A stretch of DNA of 64,000 bases from the NCBI RefSeq assembly GCF_000735045.1, contig NZ_JPOQ01000026.1, positions 1 to 64,000 of the forward strand, written 5' to 3'. Made by a program: the position numbers and the translations under genes. This stretch comes from Ferrovum myxofaciens (GTDB taxonomy: Bacteria; Pseudomonadota; Gammaproteobacteria; Burkholderiales; Ferrovaceae). Positions 7,687-20,794 of this stretch are shown here, in pieces; within the stretch, counting starts at the first letter, position 1; the number at the start of each line of letters is the position of its first letter. The notes below the pieces were generated by a model that searched no databases, was not told the origin of the DNA, and saw nothing but the letters and a program-made list of their open reading frames with translations.

Positions 7687-8249
7687 GATTCCCCCAAGCC
7701 CGGTTCTGAAGTGCTGTACATAGGCTGTGGCTCACGGGACAAACTGCGTAACGGCGCGGAACGCCGAACCCCGAAGGGATCACCGCCAAAGAGGGTTTGA
7801 CCGACCTTCAGAGACTCTTCGACCCCTTGTACCAAGGGGGCATCCCCGTTCATGGCAGAAGACTCCACGTTCCCTGCATCGGCATCGCCGAGCACCGGGT
7901 TGGATGGGACAGGATCGACAAGGGTAGAGACCGGGGATACTTCACGCGGGTTGGTCACGGTTTGTACTTCCATGACCGGCTGGTTCAAAACCTGATCCAC
8001 CGCACTGGTGGAAGCCGCAATTTGGCGCGCCGCTTCGGCACGGGCCTCGGCAATCTTCTTGTCCAGGTCTTTCAATTCAGCCTGCTGCAATTCCCGGTCG
8101 ATTTCCGCCTTGACCGACTGGGTATAACGCCGAAAACGGCCAAACAGGACACCAGCCCCGCGCGCCACCTTCGGCATACGCTCCGGACCAATGGCGATCA
8201 GAGCCACCAGCCCCACCAAGCCAATTTCACTGAAACTAAAGTCCAGCAT
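7683..8249 (-). CDS. tatB: Sec-independent protein translocase TatB
   Basis: Binds twin-arginine signal peptides with TatC. It has an N-terminal membrane helix (MLDFSFSEIGLVGLVALIAIGPERMP with the hinge GPERMPKVAR), then an amphipathic helix and a long variable, probably disordered tail; 188 aa. Lies 12 bases after tatA and overlaps tatC. Confidence 0.93.
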   Translation of the reverse strand: MLDFSFSEIGLVGLVALIAIGPERMPKVARGAGVLFGRFRRYTQSVKAEIDRELQQAELKDLDKKIAEARAEAARQIAASTSAVDQVLNQPVMEVQTVTNPREVSPVSTLVDPVPSNPVLGDADAGNVESSAMNGDAPLVQGVEESLKVGQTLFGGDPFGVRRSAPLRSLSREPQPMYSTSEPGLGES

Positions 8250-8261
8250 CGAATACCGTCC

Positions 8262-8501
8262 TCAGGACGGGGTCTTGTCCTGAGTAGACGCTTCCTTGAC
8301 AGGAGAAGTGATGGTCTTCTCATCCAGACCACGTTTTTCTTCGGAATTCTCGGCAGTTGCGGTACCGGTCATGCCCTCCTTGAACCCCTTCACTGCTCCA
8401 CCCAGATCTGCGCCAATATTGCGCAACTTTTTGGTTCCGAATATCAGCACCACGATCAACAATAACAGCAATAAATGCTGGATACTGAATAGATCACCCA
8501 T
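8262..8501 (-). CDS. tatA: Sec-independent protein translocase TatA
   Basis: Pore-forming Tat subunit. The N-terminal helix ([18 protein letters not shown]) is followed by [19 protein letters not shown], the standard TatA amphipathic segment; 79 aa. ATG 8501 is chosen for its AGGAAA ribosome site; the frame is open further upstream but without family similarity. Confidence 0.94.
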   Translation of the reverse strand: MGDLFSIQHLLLLLLIVVLIFGTKKLRNIGADLGGAVKGFKEGMTGTATAENSEEKRGLDEKTITSPVKEASTQDKTPS

Positions 8502-8532
8502 GTTTCCTTTCTCCTCTGTGCCTACGCACCCT

Positions 8533-8886
8533 TTATTTATCTCCACTGCGGGGCAGTGGAGAGGATTTAATGCCGCCCATGATGTGAATGTGCAGGTGGT
8601 AGATCTCCTGCCCCCCTCCGGGACCGGTGTTGATCACGATACGGAAACCATCCTTCAGTCCCTGTTCCTGCGCCAGGCGCGGTGCCAGTCCCAACATTTT
8701 GCCCAACAATCCTTCATCCTGGGCCGTACATTCAATCAGAGAATCGCGATGTGCCTTTGGAATGATCATGAAATGCACCGGCGCTGCCGGGTGAATGTCA
8801 TGGAAGGCCAGAATTTCCTCGTCTTCATAGACCTTGCGGCCAGGTAATTCGCCCCGTACGATCCGACAAAACAAACACTCGCTCAT
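8533..8886 (-). CDS. HIT-family nucleotide hydrolase (HinT-like)
   Basis: Histidine-triad purine nucleoside phosphoramidase type, 117 aa. It opens with [12 protein letters not shown] (Cys pair of the HIT fold) and has the triad HLHIH near the C-terminus after GQEIY. It is positioned between hisE and tatA, common in betaproteobacteria. The ATG overlaps the hisE stop as ATGA. Confidence 0.92.
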   Translation of the reverse strand: MSECLFCRIVRGELPGRKVYEDEEILAFHDIHPAAPVHFMIIPKAHRDSLIECTAQDEGLLGKMLGLAPRLAQEQGLKDGFRIVINTGPGGGQEIYHLHIHIMGGIKSSPLPRSGDK

Positions 8887-9239
8887 GATCCCGCTCCCTG
8901 AGGGGGTTGCGCGTCCTGACGCGCAGCCTTTTCGATATGTCCCGACACGCCTTCGCGCCGTGTCAACTCGTTCAATACTTCCTGGGCACTGCCTCCCTGG
9001 TCCACCAATAGCACGAGGGAATGAAACCACAGGTCTGCAATTTCGCGCACCAAGGCGGGATGATCACGATCCTTGGCCGCCAGAATGGTTTCCACTGCTT
9101 CCTCACCCACTTTGCGCGCCATGACATCCACCCCTCGGGCATACAAACTGGCCACATAGGATGAGTCTGGTGCAGCACCCTTACGCGCTTCCAGAGTCTG
9201 GCTCAGACGAGACAAAATTTCCACTTTTTCAGACACCAT
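8883..9239 (-). CDS. hisE: phosphoribosyl-ATP pyrophosphatase
   Basis: Second step of histidine synthesis: PR-ATP to PR-AMP plus pyrophosphate. 118 aa with the MazG-like helices [20 protein letters not shown] and [13 protein letters not shown]. It is separate from hisI, the usual betaproteobacterial state, and overlaps it by 11 bases. Confidence 0.94.
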   Translation of the reverse strand: MVSEKVEILSRLSQTLEARKGAAPDSSYVASLYARGVDVMARKVGEEAVETILAAKDRDHPALVREIADLWFHSLVLLVDQGGSAQEVLNELTRREGVSGHIEKAARQDAQPPQGAGS

Positions 9240-9642
9240 AGATTTCTCGCGGATCTTTCAACACCGGATTCGATTCGTGCCATTGATCTCCTTCCAGTAT
9301 CCGGAAAAAGCAGTGGGCACGCCCCGTGTGACACGCAATCCCTCCCACCTGCTCCACCGTCAGAAGCAGGACATCTCCATCACAATCCAGTTGAATCTTT
9401 TTCACCTTCTGCACATGCCCCGACTCCTCGCCCTTATGCCACAGGCGTTGACGCGAACGGGACCAGTATACAACTTCGCCTCGACGCACCGTCTGCTGCA
9501 AGGATTCGCGATTCATCCAGGCCATCATCAATACCGTGCCCGTGCCCTCTTCCTGAGCAATGGCCGGCACCAGTCCCTCAGCGTCCCAGTGTAGCGCATC
9601 CAGCCAGGAAACGTCAGGCTGTGTTGGAGATACAGGGATCAT
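9229..9642 (-). CDS. hisI: phosphoribosyl-AMP cyclohydrolase
   Basis: Third step of histidine synthesis, opening the adenine ring of PR-AMP. 137 aa; metal-site residues lie in LDCDGDVLL and the Cys of [14 protein letters not shown], with [10 protein letters not shown] at the N-terminal side. Overlaps hisF by four bases and hisE by eleven. Confidence 0.94.
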   Translation of the reverse strand: MIPVSPTQPDVSWLDALHWDAEGLVPAIAQEEGTGTVLMMAWMNRESLQQTVRRGEVVYWSRSRQRLWHKGEESGHVQKVKKIQLDCDGDVLLLTVEQVGGIACHTGRAHCFFRILEGDQWHESNPVLKDPREIYGV

Positions 9643-10403
9643 AAACGGACCTCGATACCCTGACTGGCCATGGCTTCCTTGGCCTGCCGAATCGTGTATT
9701 CCCCATAGTGAAATATGCTGGCAGCCAAAACCGCATCGGCCAACCCCACACGCACCCCATCACAAAGATGTTGCAAGTTGCCTACCCCTCCACTGGCAAT
9801 GATGGGCACGCCCACAGCCTCCGCCACGGTACGGGTCAGTTCCAGATCAAACCCTTCCCGGGTACCATCCCGATCCATACTGGTCAACAGGATTTCCCCC
9901 GCGCCCCGGCGTACCACCTCTTGCGCCCAGAGCACGGCATCCCATGCAGTGGGACGACGCCCTCCATGGGTGAATACCCCCCATCCCGATGCAGTGGCGG
10001 CACGCTTGGCGTCGATGGCTACCACGATGCACTGGGCCCCAAAAAAGTCAGAGGCCTCGGACACCAGATCCGGCCGCTGCAATGCTGCAGAATTGATGCT
10101 GACCTTATCCGCCCCGGCATTGAGCAACCGGCGTATATCCTTGACTTCCCGTACTCCCCCCCCCACGGTCAGGGGAATAAACACCTGAGCCGACACTTCC
10201 TCGATGATGGGCAGAATCAAATCCCTTTCTTCCGCGCTGGCGGCAATATCGAGAAATGTCACCTCATCTGCCCCCTGTTCATCATAACGCCGGGCAATCT
10301 CCACAGGATCGCCGGCATCCCGCAGGGCAACGAAATTCACTCCCTTGACCACCCGTCCGCCCTTGACATCCAGGCAGGGAATGATGCGTCGCGCCAGACC
10401 CAT
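9639..10403 (-). CDS. hisF: imidazole glycerol phosphate synthase, cyclase subunit
   Basis: TIM-barrel cyclase that partners HisH to make imidazole glycerol phosphate and AICAR. 254 aa; [15 protein letters not shown] carries the first catalytic Asp and [13 protein letters not shown] the second. Stop of hisA and start of hisF overlap as TAATG. Confidence 0.96.
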   Translation of the reverse strand: MGLARRIIPCLDVKGGRVVKGVNFVALRDAGDPVEIARRYDEQGADEVTFLDIAASAEERDLILPIIEEVSAQVFIPLTVGGGVREVKDIRRLLNAGADKVSINSAALQRPDLVSEASDFFGAQCIVVAIDAKRAATASGWGVFTHGGRRPTAWDAVLWAQEVVRRGAGEILLTSMDRDGTREGFDLELTRTVAEAVGVPIIASGGVGNLQHLCDGVRVGLADAVLAASIFHYGEYTIRQAKEAMASQGIEVRL

Positions 10404-11149
10404 TATTGCCCAGCCGGCCAGGCGTTTGCCACGGCCACCGCCGCCGCAAAGTCGAGCGTACCCTCATAAATCGCGCGCCCCGTGATCACTCCGCTGATGC
10501 CTTCTTCCTGCACCTGACAAAGCGCTCGAATGTCGTCCAAACCATGCAATCCACCACTGGCGATCACCGGAACATGCAATGCCCGAGCCAGTTCCACGGT
10601 TGCCGCCACATTCACCCCGGTCATCATGCCATCCCGACCGATGTCGGTATAGATGATTCCCTCCACCCCGTAGTCCTGGAAACGACGGGCCAGATCCAGG
10701 ACCTCGTGGCCGGTCAGTTTGGACCAACCTTCCACCGCCACCTTGCCGTCCCTGGCATCGAGCCCCACCAGAATTTGGCCAGGGAAGGCATCACAGGCCT
10801 CGTGCAGAAACCCTGGATTCTTCACCGCCGCCGTACCAATGATGACCGCATCGATGCCATCATCCAGATATCGCTCGATCACTTCGAGAGAACGAATCCC
10901 ACCGCCCAGTTGAATCGGGATTTCCCCGCCCACCGCTGCCACAATCTCCTTGAGCGCCTGTTCATTAACAGGCTTTCCCGCAAACGCCCCATTCAAGTCC
11001 ACCAGATGAAGGCGCTGGGCGCCCAGCGACAGCCAATGACGCGCCATTTGGGCCGGTTCTTCGGAAAATACAGTCGCCTCTTCCATCAGCCCTTGGCGCA
11101 AACGCACACAGCGGCCATCCTTGAGGTCGATGGCAGGAATTACAATCAT
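10403..11149 (-). CDS. hisA: ProFAR isomerase
   Basis: 1-(5-phosphoribosyl)-5-[(5-phosphoribosylamino)methylideneamino]imidazole-4-carboxamide isomerase, fourth step of the pathway. It is a 248-aa beta-alpha barrel related to His[15 protein letters not shown] carries the acid/base Asp and [12 protein letters not shown] the second one. Confidence 0.95.
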   Translation of the reverse strand: MIVIPAIDLKDGRCVRLRQGLMEEATVFSEEPAQMARHWLSLGAQRLHLVDLNGAFAGKPVNEQALKEIVAAVGGEIPIQLGGGIRSLEVIERYLDDGIDAVIIGTAAVKNPGFLHEACDAFPGQILVGLDARDGKVAVEGWSKLTGHEVLDLARRFQDYGVEGIIYTDIGRDGMMTGVNVAATVELARALHVPVIASGGLHGLDDIRALCQVQEEGISGVITGRAIYEGTLDFAAAVAVANAWPAGQ

Positions 11150-11183
11150 GGTCGTACCTTTTTCATGAACGTTGGGTAAAAAA

Positions 11184-11819
11184 TCAGGGGGTCCAGTGAA
11201 TAAAATTGGACAACAGGGTCAGCCCGGCAGCAGCACTTTTTTCAGGGTGAAACTGTACGGCACAAAGGTTGTCCCGGATCACTGCACTGGTAAAAGGAAA
11301 ACCATACGTCGTGGTGGCCGCACACTCTGCCTCATCGAATTCCTGCACGTAGTAACTATGGACGAAATAGAAACGGGAATCCGGGGCCAATCCACGCCAA
11401 AGAGGATGTTCCCGGGTTGCATGTACCTCGTTCCAGCCCATGTGAGGAACCTTGAGACGCTCTCCCTGGGGGCCAAACCGATCCTCGGGAAAACGGCGCA
11501 CCTTGCCTGCCAACAGCCCCAATCCTGCCACATCACCTTCCTCGGAATGGTCGAACAACACCTGCAACCCAAGGCAAATTCCCAGAAAGGGGCGAATCTG
11601 CATCAATTCCCGCACTACCTCCAGAAGATGACGCTCGCGCAAACGTCTCATGCAATCGGGCAATGCCCCCTGCCCCGGAAAAACAACGCGATGGGCCGCG
11701 CGCAACCGTTCGGGGCAGTCGGTGACTTCAACCTCGACTTCGGGGGCTACCCGGTTCAGCGCACGGGCCACCGAACGCAGGTTACCCATTCCATAGTCCA
11801 CCACTGCAATGCGCATCAC
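11184..11819 (-). CDS. hisH: imidazole glycerol phosphate synthase, glutaminase subunit
   Basis: Class I glutamine amidotransferase supplying ammonia to HisF. The catalytic triad is visible: Cys in [12 protein letters not shown], His and Glu in [12 protein letters not shown]. 211 aa, normal size. It begins 14 bases after hisB and ends 34 bases before hisA. Confidence 0.95.
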   Translation of the reverse strand: MMRIAVVDYGMGNLRSVARALNRVAPEVEVEVTDCPERLRAAHRVVFPGQGALPDCMRRLRERHLLEVVRELMQIRPFLGICLGLQVLFDHSEEGDVAGLGLLAGKVRRFPEDRFGPQGERLKVPHMGWNEVHATREHPLWRGLAPDSRFYFVHSYYVQEFDEAECAATTTYGFPFTSAVIRDNLCAVQFHPEKSAAAGLTLLSNFIHWTP

Positions 11820-11833
11820 ATTCCGATCCTGTA

Positions 11834-12439
11834 TCAGAGAGAGCCTTTGGTGGAGGGGACTTGGGAAGCACTGCGCGGATCCAGAGTCACCGCCATACGC
11901 AAAGCACGCCCCAACGCCTTGAAAACAGTTTCAGCCTGGTGATGCGCATTACGCCCTTTCAGGTTATCCACATGCAAAGTCACTTGGGCATGATTGACAA
12001 ACCCCTGAAGAAACTCCTGAATCAGGTCCACGTCAAAATCTCCGATGCGGGCACGGGTATAATTCACTTCATACTCCAGCCCAGGACGACCGGACAGATC
12101 CACTACCACCCGAGAAAGCGCCTCGTCTAAGGGAATCAGGGCATGACCGTAACGCATCAGACCCTTTTTATCCCCCAGCGCCTGAGCAAATGTCTGGCCC
12201 AGCGTAATACCCACATCCTCTATCGTGTGGTGGGCGTCGATATGAAGATCTCCCTGGCACGCCACTTCCAGATCCATCAAACCATGACGGGCCACCTGAT
12301 CGAGCATGTGATCAAAGAAGGGAACACCGGTGGACAGACGGGAAACGCCTGTCCCATCCAGATCGAGGGAAACCGTCACGGTGGTTTCCAGGGTAGTGCG
12401 GGTCAATCGCGCACAGCGCATGTTCTTGTCCGTATTCAT
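11834..12439 (-). CDS. hisB: imidazoleglycerol-phosphate dehydratase
   Basis: Sixth step of the pathway. 201 aa, the monofunctional dehydratase without the phosphatase domain that E. coli HisB carries. The two metal-binding repeats show as [28 protein letters not shown] and [14 protein letters not shown]. Overlaps hisC as ATGA. Confidence 0.95.
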   Translation of the reverse strand: MNTDKNMRCARLTRTTLETTVTVSLDLDGTGVSRLSTGVPFFDHMLDQVARHGLMDLEVACQGDLHIDAHHTIEDVGITLGQTFAQALGDKKGLMRYGHALIPLDEALSRVVVDLSGRPGLEYEVNYTRARIGDFDVDLIQEFLQGFVNHAQVTLHVDNLKGRNAHHQAETVFKALGRALRMAVTLDPRSASQVPSTKGSL

Positions 12440-13512
12440 TGAATGTCCAACACCCGGCTCAACGCGTCGAGAAAAGCCAGGTTTTCATCGGGAGTTCCCA
12501 CAGTAACGCGCAGACAATCGTGTAACAGCGGATGTGCCTGACTGAGGTTTTTGATCAATATACCATGATGCCGAAGTCCGTCAAATACTTGCCCGGCTCG
12601 GGGTACGCGGAACAGCAGAAAATTTGCGGCGCTGGGAAAAACCGTGACCGGAGCCAACGCTTTCAAGGACGCAGCCAGCAGCATGCGTTCCTGCACAATG
12701 GCCTCCACCTGCGTCTGCAGTTCGGCCCGATGTTCCAGCATCACAACCGCCGCCGCTTGATCCAACACGGAGATGTTGTAGGGAAGACGCACTTTGTCAA
12801 TTTCCGCCAGTATTTCGACGGGTCCGCATAACCAGCCCAAACGCACCCCCGCTAACCCCAGTTTGGATAAAGTACGCATCAAGAGCAGATTGGGATAATG
12901 CCCCAACCGATCCTTGAAGGAATAAGTGGTGAAGGGGTAATAGGCTTCATCCACCACCACCAACCCGGGACTGGCCTGGATGACCGCTTCCACCGTTTGA
13001 GCATCAAAGCAGTTGCCGGTGGGATTATTGGGATAGGCCAGAAAAGTGAGCGCAGGACGATGACGGGCAATGGCTTCCAGCAAAGCCGGGCCATTCAAGG
13101 AAAAGTCCGGATTGAGTGGAACTCCCACAAAGGTCACCTGAGCCAACTGGGCAATCAAGCGAAACATGACGAAGGAAGGTTCTACGCCCAGAATCACTGC
13201 ACCTGGCTTTGCCACCGCCAAGGCCAGCATCTGGATCAATTCGTCCGAACCGTTGCCCAGCACCATGGCTGGCGTATCGTTCAAGCCCATCAAAGCACCC
13301 AGTTGGTGTTTGAGTTGGGAGGCAGAGGGCGAAGGATACCGGTTCAAAGCCAGTTCCCCCAGAGTCGAAGACAGTCGAGCCCGCAACGCAGTGGAGAGCG
13401 CGTAGGGATTCTCCATGGCATCCAGTTTTATCATTCTCTCTGCGGAAGGGACTGGGTAAGCATTCAACGCGCGGATATCTTCCCGAACCACGGTACGAAC
13501 CAGGTCTTCCAC
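12436..13512 (-). CDS. hisC: histidinol-phosphate aminotransferase
   Basis: PLP-dependent fold-type I aminotransferase, seventh step. 358 aa; the PLP lysine lies in [14 protein letters not shown], with Asn in YPNNPTGN and Asp/Tyr in [10 protein letters not shown]. Located 2 bases after hisD and overlapping hisB by four. Confidence 0.95.
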   Translation of the reverse strand: MEDLVRTVVREDIRALNAYPVPSAERMIKLDAMENPYALSTALRARLSSTLGELALNRYPSPSASQLKHQLGALMGLNDTPAMVLGNGSDELIQMLALAVAKPGAVILGVEPSFVMFRLIAQLAQVTFVGVPLNPDFSLNGPALLEAIARHRPALTFLAYPNNPTGNCFDAQTVEAVIQASPGLVVVDEAYYPFTTYSFKDRLGHYPNLLLMRTLSKLGLAGVRLGWLCGPVEILAEIDKVRLPYNISVLDQAAAVVMLEHRAELQTQVEAIVQERMLLAASLKALAPVTVFPSAANFLLFRVPRAGQVFDGLRHHGILIKNLSQAHPLLHDCLRVTVGTPDENLAFLDALSRVLDIQ

Positions 13513-13514
13513 GG

Positions 13515-14815
13515 CTAGACCTCATTCCGAAAACGACAGGCCGCAGAACGTGCATGGGCATGCAATCCTTCCTGCAAGGCCAGTACCTCGGCAATCTCAC
13601 CCAGGTGACGCGCACCTTCCCGCGAGACCTTCAACACGCTGGATCGCTTCTGGAAATCGTAGACGCCCAGAGGAGAGGCAAACCGTGCCGTGCGCCCGGT
13701 GGGCAACACATGATTGGGCCCTGCACAATAATCTCCCAGAGATTCGGAACTGTATCGCCCCGCAAAAATTGCGCCAGCATGGCGTAACAAAGGCAAACAG
13801 TCCTCGGGTTGGGCCACGGACAATTCCAGGTGTTCCGGTGCGATGCGGTTGGACAAGTGACAGGCTTCCGCCAAATCACGGACCCGGATCAGTGCCCCCC
13901 GATCCGCCAGGGATTTTTCGATCACGGCTTGGCGCGGCAAGGTCGGCAGGAGCGCTACAATGGCCTGTTCCACCTGCTCCAGATAGTTTGGATCCGGACA
14001 CAGCAATAACGCCTGGGCCAGTTCGTCATGTTCCGCTTGGGAGAACAGATCCATGGCTACCCAGCGAGGATCCGTGGAACCGTCCGCAATAATGAGGATT
14101 TCCGAGGGGCCTGCCACCATGTCGATTCCCACCACACCAAAAACCTGGCGTTTGGCGGCAGCCACATAGGCATTGCCAGGGCCGACGATCTTGTCCACTG
14201 CAGGTATCGTGGCCGTCCCGTAGGCCAGGGCCGCAATGGCCTGAGCCCCGCCCACAGTAAAGACACGCCGTACACCGGACAAGGCCGCCGCCGCCAGCAC
14301 CAGTTCATTGCGCACGCCCTCCGGGGTGGGCACCACCATGAGGATATCCTGGACTCCGGCCACGGCGGCAGGAATGGCATTCATCAGGACGGAAGAAGGA
14401 TAGACCGCTTTACCGCCGGGCACATAAAGCCCCACACGATCGAGGGGAGTGACACGCTGTCCCAGTTCGGTTCCATCCGCTTCCCGTACGCTCCAGGACT
14501 CCATGCGCTGATGCTCATGAAATGCGCGAATCCGTTCTGCTGCCTTTTCCAGCGCTCGCCGCTGCGACTGTGGCAACTCCTCCAATGCGCGCGTCAGGAC
14601 ATCTCCAGGCAATTCCAGCAACTCGGCTTGCGCCACGACCAGGCGATCAAAACGTTGGGTGTACTCAAGCAAGGCTTCATCCCCGCGCTTTCTGACGTCC
14701 TGAAGAATGGAACGCACCACCGTCTCGACCTGCTCATCCAGAGCACTGTCAAAGGACGTCAGACGGACCAGTTCCGCATCAAATCCCACCGTTGTAGAAT
14801 CCAGTCGTCGCATTT

Positions 14816-14819
<4 letters not shown>
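13515..14819 (-). CDS. hisD: histidinol dehydrogenase
   Basis: Zn- and NAD-dependent oxidation of histidinol to histidine, the last step. 434 aa; signature block [18 protein letters not shown], with zinc/catalytic residues around [10 protein letters not shown] and APEHLEL. Overlaps hisG by four bases. Confidence 0.96.
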
Positions 14820-17045
<2,226 letters not shown>

Positions 17046-17071
17046 TTCATCCTCTCGACACATTCGGGGGT

Positions 17072-17830
17072 TCAGGGGCGTACCCGCCAACCACTGCGCA
17101 ATAAAGCCAAAGTCACCCATGATAAAGCCAAACAGGTACTTCCGACAATGAGCAGGGATTCCCAGGGTGAAACGTCACTCGCTCCGATGAAGCCATAGCG
17201 AAACCCATCGATAGCGTAAAAAAATGGATTGAAGCGTGAAATGAAGTGCCAGAGAGGGGGCAGGGAATGGAGCGAATAAAAGGCGCCGGACAGGAACGTC
17301 AAGGGTAAAATGAGAAAATTCTGCCAGGCCGCCATCTGGTCAAACTTTTCTGCCCAGACGCCAGCCAATACTCCCAATGCCCCGGACAAGCCCGTGGCCA
17401 GAAGACAAAACACCAGAATCCAGAGCAGTGAATGGATCTGGAGCGGAAAGAAAAAACCTGCCGTCATCAGCACCACCGACCCCACCAACAGCCCACGCAA
17501 CATGGCGGCCAGTACATAAGCCAAAAAAAACTCCATTTCCGACAGGGGAGCCAGCAGCACGAAAACCAGATTTCCGGTTATCTTGGATTGCACCAAACTG
17601 GAGGAACTGTTGGCGAAGGCGTTCTGAAGCATGGCCATCATGACCAACCCAGGTACCAGAAATTCGGCATAACCCACCCCTGGGTACACGCTGATGCGCT
17701 GACCCAGGACTTGCGCAAAAACAACCAGATAGAGCAAGGTGGAGACCAGGGGCGCAAGCAAGGTCTGAAAAGATACTTTCCAGAAACGCAGCACCTCCTT
17801 GCCAAATAACGTCGCGAATCCCACCCCCAT
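17072..17830 (-). CDS. ABC-2 type transporter permease (YadH-like)
   Basis: Integral membrane half of an ABC exporter, 252 aa with six predicted helices (for example LLAPLVSTLLYLVVFAQVLG and GALGVLAGVWAEKF). Pairs with the ATPase one base upstream. The substrate is unknown; the placement inside the mla-murA run hints at the cell envelope. Confidence 0.88.
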   Translation of the reverse strand: MGVGFATLFGKEVLRFWKVSFQTLLAPLVSTLLYLVVFAQVLGQRISVYPGVGYAEFLVPGLVMMAMLQNAFANSSSSLVQSKITGNLVFVLLAPLSEMEFFLAYVLAAMLRGLLVGSVVLMTAGFFFPLQIHSLLWILVFCLLATGLSGALGVLAGVWAEKFDQMAAWQNFLILPLTFLSGAFYSLHSLPPLWHFISRFNPFFYAIDGFRYGFIGASDVSPWESLLIVGSTCLALSWVTLALLRSGWRVRP

Positions 17831-17831
17831 C

Positions 17832-18578
17832 CTAAGCCTCCACGTCTCGAATCAATCCCATGAAAGCCTCTTCCAGCGTGGCTGCCTGCTGTCCCTGCAA
17901 CAAATCACTGATGCGTTCGCAGGCCACCAATTTCCCCTTGTGCAATACGGCCACACGCTGACACAGGGCTTCTGCCTCCTCCAGATAATGGGTGGTCAGG
18001 AGGATGGTATGGCCTGCGCCATTGAGTTTCTGAACAAATTTCCAAAGGGTCTGGCGCAGTTCCACATCCACGCCGGCTGTGGGTTCATCCAGCACAATGA
18101 CCGGCGGACGATGGACCAGTGCCTGGCCAATCAATACGCGTCGTTTCATCCCCCCCGACAGCGCACGCATGTTGACCTCAGCCTTATCGGTCAGATGCAG
18201 GTTCTCAAGGATTTCGTCGATCCAGTCGTCATTGTGGCGCAAACCAAAATAACCGGACTGGATACGCAGGGTTTCACGAACGCTGAAAAAAGGATCGAAT
18301 ACCAATTCCTGGGGAACCACCCCCAGAGCACGCCGAGCCGCTCGATAATCCTGCGTCACCTCGTGCCCCATGACTTTCAACGTTCCCGAATCAGCACGAG
18401 CCAGCCCGGCCAGTACGCTGATCAGTGTGGTTTTTCCCGCCCCGTTGGGTCCCAGCAACGCGAAGAACTCTCCCTGTTCGATGGTCAGGTCCACCCCTTG
18501 CAAGGCCTGTAGCGCCCCGTAGGATTTCCGCACCGCGCGTATTTCCACCGCGGGCAATGATTGCTCCAGAGAAGACAT
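17832..18578 (-). CDS. ABC transporter ATP-binding protein (YadG-like)
   Basis: Nucleotide-binding half of the exporter with the next gene. Walker [12 protein letters not shown], signature LSGGMKRRVLIG, Walker B VIVLDEPTAGVD, switch His LLTTHYLEEAE; 248 aa. Five bases after mlaB, so probably in the mla transcript. Confidence 0.92.
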   Translation of the reverse strand: MSSLEQSLPAVEIRAVRKSYGALQALQGVDLTIEQGEFFALLGPNGAGKTTLISVLAGLARADSGTLKVMGHEVTQDYRAARRALGVVPQELVFDPFFSVRETLRIQSGYFGLRHNDDWIDEILENLHLTDKAEVNMRALSGGMKRRVLIGQALVHRPPVIVLDEPTAGVDVELRQTLWKFVQKLNGAGHTILLTTHYLEEAEALCQRVAVLHKGKLVACERISDLLQGQQAATLEEAFMGLIRDVEA

Positions 18579-18583
18579 CGGTT

Positions 18584-18874
18584 TCAGACCTCGACGATGC
18601 CTTCCAGCAAGGGAGAAAGACCATAAAGCGAGATTAGAACGTGCAGATTGTCAGGAATTTTTACGAAAACCAGTTTTTTCTTTCCCCGCGCCGCTTCCCG
18701 TAACCAATGCAGAAGCAAGGCTACCGCCGCCGAATCCAGAGTCGTCGTACGAGAAAAGTCGATGGTCACCTCCGGTCCCAGAGAGGAAAAAGAGGTGGAG
18801 TTCACCAAATCGGGTACCGTATCCATGACCACAGGGCCTTCCAGAAAAAGATGGTTGCCTTCAAGCTGGATCAT
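18584..18874 (-). CDS. mlaB: STAS-domain protein MlaB
   Basis: Small cytosolic STAS subunit (96 aa) that stabilises the MlaFE transporter. The STAS phospho-site region reads VTIDFSRTTTLDSAAVALLL, with the Ser after TLD. It overlaps the mlaC stop by four bases, and order mlaF-E-D-C-B is canonical. Confidence 0.88.
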   Translation of the reverse strand: MIQLEGNHLFLEGPVVMDTVPDLVNSTSFSSLGPEVTIDFSRTTTLDSAAVALLLHWLREAARGKKKLVFVKIPDNLHVLISLYGLSPLLEGIVEV

Positions 18875-19506
18875 TTTTTTCCGGCGGTCTTGCTTTCCGC
18901 CTTCCGACTCTTGTCCGCCATGGCCTGGATCAATCCATCGATCCCATGATTGCGCACGATATCAGAAAATTCGTTGCGGTAATTGGTCACCAAACTCACC
19001 CCATCCACCTGAATATCGAACACTTTCCAGTCCTCTCCCAACTTTTCCATGCGATAGTCGAACGGAATGGATGGACCGTCAGAAGGGATCAGGACAGAGT
19101 GTACCGTGGCTTCATTTCCACCATCATACAAATCCGAACCCTTGACCTTCAATTCCTGATTCTTGTATTGAGACAGTGAAGTGGCATAGGTCCGTACCAG
19201 CAGGTCACGGAACCCTTCGGTCAACTTTTGCTGCTGCTCAGGGCTGGCCTGACGCCAGTTTTTGCCCATGGCCAAACGTGTCATGCGCGTAAAATCAAAG
19301 TGCGGAAGAACTTTGTCCTGAATCAGGGCATAGGCTCTGGCGCGATCTCCGTTCTGAATGGCCTTGTCCTTTTTCAAGGTTGCCACCACCTCATCTGCGG
19401 TGTTGGAAATCACGGATTCAGGGGTGATGGCTGCCCACACCGCCAGATTCCACCCCACCAAGGTCACTGCCACTCCGACCCTTTGCCACACTGTCCATCG
19501 CTTCAT
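18871..19506 (-). CDS. mlaC: phospholipid-binding periplasmic protein MlaC
   Basis: Soluble carrier that shuttles phospholipids between the outer membrane and the MlaFEDB complex. 211 aa with an N-terminal signal peptide (KRWTVWQRVGVAVTLVGW then A-rich region) and the conserved block VLPHFDFTRMTRLAMGKNW. Coupled to mlaD by a four-base overlap. Confidence 0.93.
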   Translation of the reverse strand: MKRWTVWQRVGVAVTLVGWNLAVWAAITPESVISNTADEVVATLKKDKAIQNGDRARAYALIQDKVLPHFDFTRMTRLAMGKNWRQASPEQQQKLTEGFRDLLVRTYATSLSQYKNQELKVKGSDLYDGGNEATVHSVLIPSDGPSIPFDYRMEKLGEDWKVFDIQVDGVSLVTNYRNEFSDIVRNHGIDGLIQAMADKSRKAESKTAGKK

Positions 19507-20006
19507 GGTGCCCCCTTATCGGTTGAAGTCTTGTCGGCCCCACCGTCCTGAGCCTTATTGAAAAGAAACTGGCCAATCAGACGCTCGAGTACCATGGCCC
19601 CCTGCGTCAACTTGATCTCATCACCATTCTTCAGCATCTTGTCATCCCCACCGGCATCCAGTCCCACATACTGCTCGCCCAGAATCCCCGAAGTCAGAAC
19701 CGAAGCAGAACTGTCCACCGGGAAGTGATACTGGGAGTCGAGAGCCATCTGCACCTCGGCATTGTAATGGAGCGTATCAAAACGCACCGAATGAACCCGC
19801 CCCACCAGAACCCCGGCACTGCGCACGGGGGCACGTTCCTTGAGTTGCCCGATATTATCGAAGTGGGCCACCACCTCATAAGTGCCTCCCGACCCATCCA
19901 GGCTCAAGTTCCCTACCTTGAAAGCCAACATCAGAAAAGCCACAAAACCCAACAGTACAAAAAACCCTACCCAAAGATTCAAGGTTGCTCGGTTCATCAA
20001 TTCCAC
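19503..20006 (-). CDS. mlaD: MCE-domain lipid transporter subunit MlaD
   Basis: Inner-membrane anchored MCE protein forming the hexameric ring of the Mla transporter. One membrane helix (LWVGFFVLLGFVAFLMLAFK), then the MCE core (YEVVAHFDNIGQLKERAPVR, ASVLTSGILGEQYVGLDAGG); 167 aa. Overlaps mlaE by ten bases. Confidence 0.94.
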   Translation of the reverse strand: MELMNRATLNLWVGFFVLLGFVAFLMLAFKVGNLSLDGSGGTYEVVAHFDNIGQLKERAPVRSAGVLVGRVHSVRFDTLHYNAEVQMALDSQYHFPVDSSASVLTSGILGEQYVGLDAGGDDKMLKNGDEIKLTQGAMVLERLIGQFLFNKAQDGGADKTSTDKGAP

Positions 20007-20794
20007 CCCTTCATCATAAATGCAGTCAACAACAAATCGAGGGCCAGGATGGCCAGGGAAGAACTCACCACCGTACGGGTCGTGGCGCCGGAAACCCCTT
20101 CCGCCGTAGGCGGTGCTTCGTACCCCTCGAAAGTGGCAATGGCTGCAACCGCCACACCAAAGACCAGACTTTTGATCATGCCATTGAGAATGTCATGGCG
20201 AAAATCCACGGCGGCCTGCATCTGCGACCAGAATGCTCCGCTGTCCACCTTCAACATGATCACCGTCACGAGAAATCCGCCCATGATCCCCAGGGCGGTA
20301 AACAGAGCAGCGAGCAAGGGCAAAGAAATCACTCCCCCCCAGAAACGGGGAGCCACGACCCGCGCCAACGGATTCACCGCCATCATTTCCATGGCCGATA
20401 ACTGTTCCGTGGCCTTCATCAAGCCGATTTCCGCCGTGATGGCCGAACCCGCACGACTGGCAAAAAGCAGGGCCGAGACCACCGGACCCAACTCGCGCAT
20501 CAGGGAAAGTGCCACCAGTACCCCGACGCTTTCCGAGGAGCCATAACTTTGCAAAGTCTCGAAGCCCTGCAAACCCAAGACCATCCCCACAAACAGACCG
20601 GACACCAGAATGATGATGAGAGACTGCACCCCGGCAAAATAGATTTCCCGAATGACCAGACTAAAACGTCGAAAACTGGTGCCTGAATGGCGCAAGATCT
20701 GCCCCAAAAACAGAACCACCGCACCGATTCTCTCGACGATGCGCAAGGTGGTATCGCCCACGTTGCGCAGGCCTTGTCCCCATGCGCCTCTCAT
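19997..20794 (-). CDS. mlaE: lipid ABC transporter permease MlaE
   Basis: Permease of the Mla complex, 265 aa, MlaE family with about five helices: GLFVGMVLGLQGFETLQSYG, LMRELGPVVSALLFASRAGS and the EIGLMKATEQLSAMEMMAVN coupling region. Overlaps mlaF as ATGA. Confidence 0.95.
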   Translation of the reverse strand: MRGAWGQGLRNVGDTTLRIVERIGAVVLFLGQILRHSGTSFRRFSLVIREIYFAGVQSLIIILVSGLFVGMVLGLQGFETLQSYGSSESVGVLVALSLMRELGPVVSALLFASRAGSAITAEIGLMKATEQLSAMEMMAVNPLARVVAPRFWGGVISLPLLAALFTALGIMGGFLVTVIMLKVDSGAFWSQMQAAVDFRHDILNGMIKSLVFGVAVAAIATFEGYEAPPTAEGVSGATTRTVVSSSLAILALDLLLTAFMMKGWN

